From an uncultured Collinsella sp. (GTDB taxonomy: Bacteria; Actinomycetota; Coriobacteriia; Coriobacteriales; Coriobacteriaceae): a stretch of 9,493 nucleotides of DNA. The notes beneath the pieces are model-generated. The model was not told where the DNA came from, searched no databases, and worked only from the letters and a program-made list of their open reading frames with translations. The first letter of the stretch is position 1. Each line of letters begins with the position of its first letter. Of the stretch, positions 1-5,171 are shown in pieces. The position numbers were made by a program, and so were the translations under genes. The DNA lies in the NCBI GenBank assembly GCA_900551185.1, contig URVF01000051.1, forward strand, positions 1 through 9,493, in the 5' to 3' direction.

Positions 1-30
1 TCGGCAGCGTCAGATGTGTATAAGAGACAG
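1..30 (+). other. Nextera read-1 adapter remnant (artefact)
   Basis: Bases 12-30 are the 19-bp Tn5 mosaic end used in Nextera libraries (AGATGTGTATAAGAGACAG). Bases 1-11 are the last 11 bases of the read-1 adapter that precedes it. The exact reverse complement of 1-30 occurs at 9452-9481. This is untrimmed library sequence, not genomic DNA, and should be masked. Adapter identity is from established knowledge of the kit sequences. Confidence 0.98.
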
Positions 31-575
31 CCAGCGACCTGCTGCTGGCGATGGGTGACGGCTTTGCCGCGACCGACATGCAGCCGCTCAACCGCCTGGA
101 CCGCAACACCACCGGCGTGGTGTTGTTTTCGCTCGACAAACAGACGCAGCCCGCCTTTGACCAAATGGTCATCGACCACGCCTTCGAAAAGCACTATCTG
201 GCGCTGGCCGAGGGCAAGATCGACTGGAACGAAAAGCTCATCGACAAGCCCATCGCCCGCGACCGTCACGACAGCCGAAAGATGCGCGTCGGCGCCAGCG
301 GCAAGCCGTCTCAAACTCGCGTGAAGGTGCTCAAACGTCTTAAGAGCCGTCGTGGCCTGCCCGCGCGCTCGTATATCGATGTCGAGCTGCTCACCGGCCG
401 CAAGCACCAAATCCGTGTGCACCTGGCAAGCGAGCATCATCCCCTGGTTGGCGACGACCTGTACGGAACGCCGCGCCCCTGCGGCCTGATGCTCCACGCC
501 CACAGCGTGTCCTTCACGCATCCCGTAACCGGCGAGCACATCCACATCGAAGCCCCCTGCCCCTGGGAGCCCTAA
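31..575 (+). CDS. RluA-family rRNA/tRNA pseudouridine synthase, 5'-truncated
   Basis: The open frame runs from the adapter junction (first whole codon at 33) to TAA at 573-575 and gives the last 180 residues of an RluA/RluD-type pseudouridine synthase, which isomerises uridine to pseudouridine in structured RNA. Visible family motifs, in order, are NRLDRNTTGVVLFS with the catalytic Asp at codon 99-101, KHYLAL, DKPIARD, and near the C-terminus TGRKHQIRVHLASEHHPLVG followed by GDDLYG. The N-terminal part, including any S4-like domain, lies beyond the contig edge. The ATG at 51 is internal and should not be taken as the start, because recognisable sequence reads through from 33 and the family is normally much longer. 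The specific target (RluA, RluC or RluD type) cannot be decided. It converges on the DeoR gene. Confidence 0.9.
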
Positions 576-615
576 AACCTGCCGAAAAGGGACAGGTTTA
601 TTTTGGCAGGTTTTA
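573..615 (+). terminator. Hairpin over the rluA-family stop codon, probable terminator
   Basis: TAAAACCTGCC (573-583) and GGCAGGTTTTA (605-615) are a perfect 11-bp inverted repeat around a 21-nt loop, and the left arm contains the stop codon. The right arm ends in TTTT, so intrinsic termination is plausible. The loop contains CAGGTTT (593-599), which can pair with 575-581 instead, so two exclusive hairpins are possible. It may also belong to an intergenic repeat family. Confidence 0.55.
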
Positions 616-664
616 TCTGGGAAAACGTCAAGCCGCCACGATGGCTCAGCCGCGGTCCCAAAAC

Positions 665-721
665 GTCTCGATCTGTAACAGTTAGAACCCATTTTCCGGT
701 CTATTTGTTATAGATCGAGAC
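665..721. repeat. Intergenic palindrome unit 1
   Basis: The 16-nt arms GTCTCGATCTGTAACA (665-680) and TGTTATAGATCGAGAC (706-721) are reverse complements except at one position. They are separated by exactly 25 nt (681-705), with CGGTC near the right arm. The same design recurs at 746-800 and 827-881. Confidence 0.85.
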
Positions 722-745
722 ATTCGAATCCCTCTCAAGGAAAAA

Positions 746-800
746 TCTCAATCTGTAACAATAACTCGGCAAAATCGGTCCCAGATGTTACAGATTGAGA
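746..800. repeat. Intergenic palindrome unit 2
   Basis: The 15-nt arms TCTCAATCTGTAACA (746-760) and TGTTACAGATTGAGA (786-800) are perfect reverse complements around a 25-nt spacer (761-785). The A at the fifth arm position, against G in unit 1, is matched by T in the partner arm. This compensating difference suggests that pairing itself is maintained. Confidence 0.85.
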
Positions 801-826
801 CAAAGGGACGGTGCGGCTCGGAAGTA

Positions 827-881
827 TCTCGATCTGTAACACCTAGCCCACTTTTAGCGGTCCAGTTGTTACAGACTTAGA
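827..881. repeat. Intergenic palindrome unit 3
   Basis: The left arm TCTCGATCTGTAACA (827-841) matches unit 1 exactly. The right arm TGTTACAGACTTAGA (867-881) pairs with it except at three adjacent positions. The spacer is again 25 nt (842-866) and contains CGGTC at the same offset as unit 1, so the units are in direct tandem orientation. Confidence 0.8.
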
Positions 882-899
882 CAAAACCGGTAGACAACG

Positions 900-935
900 A
901 AAGCGGCAACGCCCGTGATGGACGTTGCCGCTTTT
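900..935. terminator. Intrinsic terminator, probably bidirectional
   Basis: AAAGCGGCAACG (900-911) and CGTTGCCGCTTT (923-934) form a perfect 12-bp stem with an 11-nt loop. The plus side ends in TTTTCT, and the minus side ends in TTTCGTT. It sits between the ends of the rluA-family gene and the DeoR gene and can serve either, most directly the DeoR operon on the minus strand. Confidence 0.8.
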
Positions 936-1027
936 CTATTGAGAAAACTACTCGGTTTCCGTTGCTAACCACCACAATGGGGACAGGCGCCTTCGCGGCG
1001 GTTTTGGTCTTAGCCCGTCCCCTGCTG

Positions 1028-1774
1028 CTAGACCGTGATGACGTTGTCCATTGCCCGGTACTTGGTGGGGACCTCGCCTGCGGTAATAATCGTTGCGTCT
1101 CGGAAGTCCGCGAACTTGATGGGCGCCACCATACCAAATTTACTGGCGTCCGAGATTACGAAGCGTTTGGCGGTATGGCGCATCGAGATACGCTTGACCT
1201 GCGCTTCCTCGATATCGGGCGTCGTAAAGCCCTGCTCGGCGGCAATGCCGTTAGAACCCCAAAAGCCGCAGTTAAAGTTGTAGCGGTCTAGGGTTGCCAG
1301 AGCATCGGGGCCAACGAGCGCCTCGGTCTCGGGTTTAAGCTCGCCGCCCAGCACCACGGTGCGCATGCCGCGCACAGCGAGATGCTGAGCATGGAGCACG
1401 GAATCAGTCACATAGGTGACCGATTCGAGATGCGGAAGATGCTCGATGAGTCTGAGCGTTGTCGAACCCGAATCGATGTATACAAAGCTCTCAGGCTCCA
1501 CAAGCGCCGCCGCACGGGCGCAGATACGCTCCTTGTCGTCGTTATGGAGGTCACTGCGCTCATTGAGCGTTAGGTCGCGCGTCACGTGCGCGCGCTCAAG
1601 ACTCGTCGCTCCACCGTGGACCTTGGCGATGCGGTGCGCTCGGTCGAGCGTCTGCAGGTCGCGCCGAATGGTGGACGCCGTCACGCCCAGGGTATCGGCA
1701 AGCTCTGGCACAGTAACCGAGCCAGCCCGCTGCACCATCGACACAATCGCGTTGAGCCTATCCTCCGCAAGCAT
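1028..1774 (-). CDS. DeoR/GlpR-family transcriptional regulator
   Basis: This 248-residue protein has the usual DeoR-family length. An N-terminal winged helix-turn-helix (about residues 6-57, recognition part around TVPELADTLGVTASTIRRDL) would bind DNA. The C-terminal DeoRC domain (about 76-235) resembles sugar-phosphate isomerases and senses phosphorylated sugars. Family signatures there are DSGSTT (101-106, the phosphate-binding loop), GSNGI (173-177) and DASKFG (209-214). The ATG start is supported by AGGAGG 8 nt upstream, which lies inside the last codons of the oxidoreductase gene. The stop of that gene is 3 nt before this start, so translation is probably coupled. It most likely represses its own operon in response to a sugar phosphate. 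The effector is not readable from the sequence. Confidence 0.93.
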   Translation of the reverse strand: MLAEDRLNAIVSMVQRAGSVTVPELADTLGVTASTIRRDLQTLDRAHRIAKVHGGATSLERAHVTRDLTLNERSDLHNDDKERICARAAALVEPESFVYIDSGSTTLRLIEHLPHLESVTYVTDSVLHAQHLAVRGMRTVVLGGELKPETEALVGPDALATLDRYNFNCGFWGSNGIAAEQGFTTPDIEEAQVKRISMRHTAKRFVISDASKFGMVAPIKFADFRDATIITAGEVPTKYRAMDNVITV

Positions 1775-1777
1775 TGC

Positions 1778-2857
1778 TTACTCCTCCTCGGGGTACACGA
1801 CTCCCCAGTCGGCACGAAGCTTGGTCATGAGCTCCATCACATCAGAAGCATAATCCAGCAGCTCGCGCTTGGAGTCGTCGCCGGCAACGGCCTGCTCAAG
1901 ATCGGCCATCTCATAGCAAAGGGCGTAAGCCTCGGTGCCGGCGTGGACCTCCTCGCGGTGACCGTCCGCAGTCCACACGATGGTCGCGTGATCGGCACGC
2001 GGATACTCGTTGACCTCGATATAGCACTTGTCAAAGCTGATGACCGAGCGCTTGGGCTGCTTGGAGTGGAGCGTAAGGCTCACAACACCCAGCTGCTGCT
2101 CGGCATTACGGCAGACGATGCCGCCCGCAACGTCCACGCCGGTCTCACAGGTGTTGCCCAGCGAAACGACCTCGGCGGGCTGGCTTGCCATAAAGAGGCG
2201 CATGACGGACAGGGCATACACGCCAATATCGAGCATGGCACCGCCAGCAAGGTTGCGATTGTAGAAACGATTGGTCAAATCGCCGTACTCCTTGTAGCTG
2301 CCAAAGTTGAGCTGAGCGAGGTTCATGCGGCCGAACTCGCCAGCATCCATGCGACGACGCAGCTCCTGATACAAGGGCATGTGAAGCACCGTGGTGGCGT
2401 CCATAAGGACGACGTTGTGCTCGTCGGCGATGGCACGCGCCTCGTCGAGCTCAGCGGAATTGAGGGTAATGGCCTTCTCGCAGAGCACGTGCTTACCAGC
2501 TGCCAGAGCGGCTCGCAGGTAGGTGATATGCGTGTTGTGCGGCGTGGTGATATAGACGGCGTCGATGTCCGGATCGGCGTAGAGGTCCTCGACCGTCTCG
2601 TACACCTTCTCGACGCCATACTGCTCGGCAAAAGCCTGGGCTTTGGAAAGCGTACGGTTGGCGACACCCGCGAGCTTGCGGCCGGCCAGCGCGAGGGACT
2701 GGGCCATTTGGTTGGCGATAACACCGCACCCGATCACTGCCCAGCGAAGCTCGGGAGCCGTAAAGATGTCGTTTGGGAACGGCTGATTCTGGACCGAGGC
2801 AAACGCCGCCTTTGCGGCTGCCTCGGCGTCGAGCGGAGCCTGTTTGGAATCTGCCAT
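1778..2857 (-). CDS. Gfo/Idh/MocA-family NAD(P)-dependent oxidoreductase
   Basis: A 359-residue cytosolic dehydrogenase of the glucose-fructose oxidoreductase / inositol dehydrogenase superfamily. The Rossmann domain starts at WAVIGCGVIA (dinucleotide loop GCGVIA at 43-48). VYITTPHNTH (101-110) and CEKAI (126-130) follow, with Lys128 at the conserved catalytic lysine position; the usual EKP is EKA here. The C-terminal substrate domain carries GGAMLDIGVYAL (205-216), the family's GG-x-x-x-D-x-G-x-Y motif and close to the dihydrodiol-dehydrogenase-like subgroup. About 37 Ala-rich residues precede the Rossmann fold, more than is usual, but the start has a perfect AGGAGG (2864-2869) 6 nt upstream. 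It is first in an operon with a DeoR-type regulator, which points to oxidation or reduction of a sugar or polyol. The substrate is unknown. Confidence 0.93.
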   Translation of the reverse strand: MADSKQAPLDAEAAAKAAFASVQNQPFPNDIFTAPELRWAVIGCGVIANQMAQSLALAGRKLAGVANRTLSKAQAFAEQYGVEKVYETVEDLYADPDIDAVYITTPHNTHITYLRAALAAGKHVLCEKAITLNSAELDEARAIADEHNVVLMDATTVLHMPLYQELRRRMDAGEFGRMNLAQLNFGSYKEYGDLTNRFYNRNLAGGAMLDIGVYALSVMRLFMASQPAEVVSLGNTCETGVDVAGGIVCRNAEQQLGVVSLTLHSKQPKRSVISFDKCYIEVNEYPRADHATIVWTADGHREEVHAGTEAYALCYEMADLEQAVAGDDSKRELLDYASDVMELMTKLRADWGVVYPEEE

Positions 2858-2990
2858 GATGTGCCTCCTGAGTCATCGGAAGTTCTTCATTTCTAACAAC
2901 CCTATAGTCGCACAATTGCGCGCGTATCTGCTCGTGTTTGCGTATTTATTTGCTTATCGGTCATTATTTAGCCATAGTTGGCAGATGTTT

Positions 2991-3040
2991 GCGCGGCTAT
3001 GCGCATTATCGCGCAAGGCTATGCGCGTAAATGCGCATGC
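2991..3040. repeat. GCGC-rich short repeat cluster
   Basis: GGCTATGCGC occurs at 2995-3004 and again at 3017-3026, a 22-bp period, or about two helical turns. TGCGCA or close variants also appear at 3000-3005, 3023-3028 and 3032-3037. Related TTGCGCG and TTTGCG words lie toward the gene at 2916-2922 and 2938-2942. This is a reasonable place for a regulator such as the adjacent DeoR-type protein to bind. That link is inference. Confidence 0.5.
3005..3031 (-). promoter_or_regulatory. Possible promoter of the oxidoreductase-DeoR operon
   Basis: On the minus strand GATAAT (3005-3010) resembles a -10 box. TTTACG (3026-3031) lies 15 nt upstream as a weak -35. The pair sits inside a cluster of TGCGCA-like words, which could be operators. 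The spacing is short and the -35 is poor, so this is tentative. Confidence 0.3.
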
Positions 3041-3145
3041 GACGATCCTTGTGAAACATAAAGGGACGGAACACCAAAGCCCTAAAAGACAGACCCAGCT
3101 GTATTACTTCACCCCACTGGGGGCATCAGACATCAAAGGATCGTC
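3041..3145. repeat. 105-bp element with 10-bp inverted ends
   Basis: GACGATCCTT (3041-3050) and AAGGATCGTC (3136-3145) are perfect inverted repeats. The 85-bp interior has GGGACGG (3063-3069) and the palindrome CCCCACTGGGG (3112-3122). It is too short to encode anything, so it could be a MITE-like remnant or a large RNA hairpin. No clear target-site duplication was seen. Confidence 0.5.
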
Positions 3146-3188
3146 CCAAACTGCCGGCACATAGAGACGGCCCCCCCCCAACGACTGG

Positions 3189-3211
3189 TCATTTAAGTCT
3201 GTCCCCAATGA
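3189..3211. repeat. 23-nt intergenic repeat, copy A
   Basis: This is identical over 23 nt to 3275-3297 and contains TTTAAGTCTGTCCCC. The ends TCATT and AATGA pair around a 13-nt loop. Flanking ACGAC (3181-3185) and GTCGT (3215-3219) could extend the stem through G-U pairs. Confidence 0.85.
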
Positions 3212-3274
3212 ATGGTCGTCCCCAGCTGCCGACAGAAAATGAACGCCCCCAGGTGCCGGCATTTCAACGGCCAC

Positions 3275-3297
3275 TCATTTAAGTCTGTCCCCAATGA
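3275..3297. repeat. 23-nt intergenic repeat, copy B
   Basis: This is identical to copy A and starts 86 bp after it. The hairpin is extended here by different flanking bases, giving ACTCATT (3273-3279) and AATGAGT (3293-3299) around the same 13-nt loop. The conserved part is therefore the loop plus inner stem. Confidence 0.85.
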
Positions 3298-3305
3298 GTA
3301 GGGAT

Positions 3306-3343
3306 AGAAAAAGGCCCGGGTGCCGTGGGGCATCCGGGCCTTT
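3306..3343 (-). terminator. Strong intrinsic terminator after rplX
   Basis: Bases 3310-3324 pair with 3329-3343 over 15 bp with one G-T pair and a 4-nt loop (3325-3328). The stem core is GGCCCGG/CCGGGCC. On the minus strand it is followed by TTTTTCTAT. It begins 27 nt past the rplX stop and should end transcription of the ribosomal cluster. A small stem GCAAC/GTTGC (3348-3352, 3358-3362) lies between. Confidence 0.92.
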
Positions 3344-3369
3344 GCTAGCAACTTGATGTTGCGGGCAGC

Positions 3370-3675
3370 TTAGAACTTGTGGCCGCACTTCTTGCAGACG
3401 CGCAGCTTGTTCTTGCCGTCCTTCTCGTGACCGACGCGGGTAACCTTACCGCACTCGGGGCAGACGAGATTGACGTTGGAGGCGTCGATAGGAGCCTCCT
3501 GCGAAACGATGCCGCCCTGCTGGTTGGCAGCGTTGGGCTTGACGGCCTTCTTGACGACCGAAACGCCCTCGACAACGACCTTGTTCTCGGCGGGGAGAGC
3601 ACGCAGGATAACGCCCTGCTTGCCGCGATCCTTACCAGAGAGAACCTGGACCTTATCGCCCTTCTTGATATACAT
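3370..3675 (-). CDS. rplX: 50S ribosomal protein L24
   Basis: A 101-residue L24, an early assembly protein of the large subunit that binds the 5' region of 23S rRNA. The KOW motif occupies about residues 3-36 (KKGDKVQVLSGKDRGKQGVI). The C-terminal part has Cys72, Cys75, Cys94 and Cys97 (CPEC and CKKC), the zinc-ribbon form of L24 found in many bacteria. The ATG is preceded by GGGGAG in the 13-nt gap after rplN. In the usual spc order rplE follows. Here the gene is followed by an intrinsic terminator and unrelated genes, so it ends the cluster. Confidence 0.97.
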   Translation of the reverse strand: MYIKKGDKVQVLSGKDRGKQGVILRALPAENKVVVEGVSVVKKAVKPNAANQQGGIVSQEAPIDASNVNLVCPECGKVTRVGHEKDGKNKLRVCKKCGHKF

Positions 3676-3688
3676 ATATCTCCCCTAA

Positions 3689-4057
3689 CTACAGGGTCTC
3701 GGGAGCGAGCGAGACGATCTTCATGTACTTCTTGTCACGAAGCTCGCGAGCGACAGGCCCGAAGATACGGGTGCCGACGGGCGAACCATCGTTGTTGATG
3801 ACAACGCAGGCGTTCTCATCAAAGCGAATGTAGGAGCCATCCTTGCGGCGGATCTCCTTAACGGTGCGAACGACGACGCAACGGACAACGTCCTTCTTCT
3901 TGACGTTGGCGCCAGGGGTAGCCTCCTGGACAGCACCGATGAACACATCGCCGATGCCTGCATAACGACGCTTGGAACCGCCAAGCACCTTGATGCAGCG
4001 AATCTTGCGAGCGCCGGAGTTGTCGGCGACGTTCAGCATGGTTTGCATCTGAATCAT
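3689..4057 (-). CDS. rplN: 50S ribosomal protein L14
   Basis: A 122-residue L14, the exact usual length. It lies at the subunit interface of the 50S particle. The N-terminus MIQMQTMLNVADNSGARKIR and the C-terminus GPVARELRDKKYMKIVSLAPETL are typical. The ATG has GGAGGA 9 nt upstream. In Escherichia coli rplN is the first gene of the spc operon, and here too it follows a long non-coding gap (118 nt) after rpsQ that contains paired segments and a TATAAA box. The gene may therefore be transcribed separately as well as by read-through. Confidence 0.98.
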   Translation of the reverse strand: MIQMQTMLNVADNSGARKIRCIKVLGGSKRRYAGIGDVFIGAVQEATPGANVKKKDVVRCVVVRTVKEIRRKDGSYIRFDENACVVINNDGSPVGTRIFGPVARELRDKKYMKIVSLAPETL

Positions 4058-4175
4058 GGTAGATGTTCCTCCGAACTAAGAACCGAAGAGAGGTGCGCTG
4101 CCTTTATACGGCCCGTGGTATGCAAGCCAGGCATACGCACATCTTCGGAAACGTACAAGTCGTAAGAGCGACTGC
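4058..4175 (-). promoter_or_regulatory. Structured rpsQ-rplN spacer with possible promoter
   Basis: On the minus strand the RNA would pair 4142-4148 with 4083-4089 (CCGAAGA/TCTTCGG), then 4136-4140 with 4093-4097 (GTGCG/CGCAC), enclosing a smaller stem 4131-4135/4119-4123. A second hairpin, 4169-4173/4158-4162 (AGTCG/CGACT, 6-nt loop), lies 2 nt after the rpsQ stop. TATAAA (4103-4108) could be a -10 box but has no good -35. The spacer corresponds to the S10/spc operon border of E. coli. A start site and leader for rplN-rplX is plausible. Confidence 0.45.
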
Positions 4176-4436
4176 TTATTTAGCGCGCTCGACGACCTCG
4201 ATGAGGCGCCAACGCTTCATCTTGGACATAGGACGGGTCTCCATAACGCGGACGGTGTCGCCCACGCCAGCCGTGCACTCCTCATCGTGAGCGTGCAGCT
4301 TCTTGGAGCTGGTCATCATCTTGCCGTACTTGGGGTGACGCTTGCGCTCGGTGATGGTGACAACAATGGTCTTGGCACCGGAGACGGAGGTAACGACACC
4401 CGTACGGACCTTACGCGAGTTACGCGAATCAGTCAT
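4176..4436 (-). CDS. rpsQ: 30S ribosomal protein S17
   Basis: An 86-residue S17, a primary 16S rRNA-binding protein with an OB fold. Recognisable stretches are RKVRTGVVTSVSGAKTIVV, KHPKYGK-like RHPKYGKMM and GDTVRVMETRPMSKMKRWRL. The ATG has AAGGAG 5 nt upstream. A 16-nt gap separates it from rpmC, and a 118-nt structured spacer follows it. It is the last gene of the S10-type block. Confidence 0.98.
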   Translation of the reverse strand: MTDSRNSRKVRTGVVTSVSGAKTIVVTITERKRHPKYGKMMTSSKKLHAHDEECTAGVGDTVRVMETRPMSKMKRWRLIEVVERAK

Positions 4437-4452
4437 GTTCTCTCCTTAGGTC

Positions 4453-4668
4453 CTACTCGGCGACAGCGGACTTCTCCGCTGCGATCTCACGGGCGCGCTG
4501 CTCCGTGAGGACGCGAGCGATGTCCTTCTTCACGGTGTTGACGCGAGCGGTGTTGTCCAGCTGGCTGGTGGCCATCTGGAAACGAAGGTTAAAGAGCTCG
4601 GCGCGCATTTCCTTCAGCTTCTCAACGAGCTGAGCGTCCGAGAGCTCACGAATCTCTGCGGGCTTCAT
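4453..4668 (-). CDS. rpmC: 50S ribosomal protein L29
   Basis: A 71-residue L29, a two-helix protein near the peptide exit tunnel that contributes to the docking site for trigger factor and SRP. The N-terminus MKPAEIRELSDAQLVEKLKE and the segment ELFNLRFQMATSQL are diagnostic. Its ATG overlaps the rplP stop by one base (TAATG), and its Shine-Dalgarno GGAGGAG lies inside the last rplP codons, so translation is coupled. Confidence 0.97.
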   Translation of the reverse strand: MKPAEIRELSDAQLVEKLKEMRAELFNLRFQMATSQLDNTARVNTVKKDIARVLTEQRAREIAAEKSAVAE

Positions 4669-5171
4669 TAGTTCTCCTCCTTGGCGGCGGCGGCGTCCTC
4701 AGCAGCCCACTTGGCCTCGAGAGCGGCCTCCTCAGCCATCTCCTTCTCGATGCGCTGCTCAGCGTTCTTGGCAGCAACAATCTTGGTCTTGATGGGAAGC
4801 TTGTGCTGTGCAAGACGCAGAGCCTCGCGAGCGACCTCCTCGGGCACGCCCTTGACCTCGAACATGATGCGGCCGGGCTTGACGACGGCCACCCACTCCT
4901 CGGGGTTACCCTTACCAGAACCCATGCGAGTCTCGGCAGGCTTCTTGGTGATGGGCTTATCGGGGAAGATCGTGATGTAGACACGACCGCCACGCTTCAT
5001 GTAGCGGGTCATGGCAATACGAGCGGCCTCGATCTGACGGTTGGTGATCCAATGGGCCTCGAGAGCCTGGATACCAAACTCGCCGAAATGCAGCTCGGTA
5101 TTACCCTTGGCCTGGCCCTTCATGGAGCCACGCTGCACCTTGCGGTGAAGAATACGCTTAGGGGCAAGCAC
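4668..5171 (-). CDS. rplP: 50S ribosomal protein L16, with C-terminal extension
   Basis: A 167-residue L16, a protein near the A-site tRNA and the peptidyl transferase centre. MLAPKRILHRKVQRGSMKGQ at the start, ALEAHWITNRQIEAARIAMTR in the middle and the conserved loop ETRMGSGKGNPEEWVAVVKPG (about 80-100) identify it. The start codon is GTG (5169-5171), overlapping the rpsC TAG by one base (TAGTG), with AGGAGG 8 nt upstream. Most bacterial L16 proteins are about 135-140 residues. The conserved fold ends near residue 135, and about 30 extra residues rich in Ala, Glu and Lys follow, probably a charged helix. Confidence 0.97.
   Translation of the reverse strand: MLAPKRILHRKVQRGSMKGQAKGNTELHFGEFGIQALEAHWITNRQIEAARIAMTRYMKRGGRVYITIFPDKPITKKPAETRMGSGKGNPEEWVAVVKPGRIMFEVKGVPEEVAREALRLAQHKLPIKTKIVAAKNAEQRIEKEMAEEAALEAKWAAEDAAAAKEEN

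Larger units (their letters stand above)
576..1027. other. Gene-free convergent spacer, 452 bp
   Basis: This lies between two converging genes. No reading frame with recognisable protein features was found. It holds a hairpin at the rluA end, an 8-bp direct repeat AAAACGTC (622-629 and 660-667), three long palindromes (665-882), a terminator-like hairpin (900-935), and an inverted repeat GGGGAC/GTCCCC (979-984 and 1017-1022) just past the DeoR stop. Confidence 0.8.
2858..3369. other. Gene-free spacer between rplX and the oxidoreductase, 512 bp
   Basis: No coding sequence was recognised. In plus-strand order it holds the oxidoreductase ribosome-binding site, an AT-rich stretch with GCGC-type repeats and a possible promoter (2911-3040), a 105-bp element with inverted ends (3041-3145), nine consecutive C (3171-3179), two identical 23-nt repeats (3189-3211 and 3275-3297) and the rplX terminator (3306-3343). 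Three degenerate copies of a C-rich block ending in TGCCGGCA or TGCCGACA are scattered through it (about 3143-3161, 3218-3234, 3244-3261). Confidence 0.8.

Noticed and set aside
665..882. CRISPR array
   Set aside because: There are only three units, each internally palindromic over 55-57 bp with a 25-nt semi-conserved centre, and no cas genes. Unit and spacer sizes do not fit.
877..1137. Small minus-strand gene in the convergent spacer
   Set aside because: It overlaps the DeoR 3' end in another frame and runs over a terminator. The translation is Ser/Arg-rich and has no features.
1586..2896. Long open frame of 436 codons on the plus strand
   Set aside because: It is antisense to the oxidoreductase and DeoR genes, shows no family motif, and arises from the codon pattern of the real genes.
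2844..3164. Small plus-strand gene in the spacer downstream of rplX
   Set aside because: It begins inside the oxidoreductase gene on the opposite strand, crosses the repeat elements and has no supporting ribosome-binding site.
3344..3362. Second terminator right after rplX
   Set aside because: GCAAC/GTTGC gives only a 5-bp stem with no T-run. The strong hairpin at 3310-3343 is the better call.
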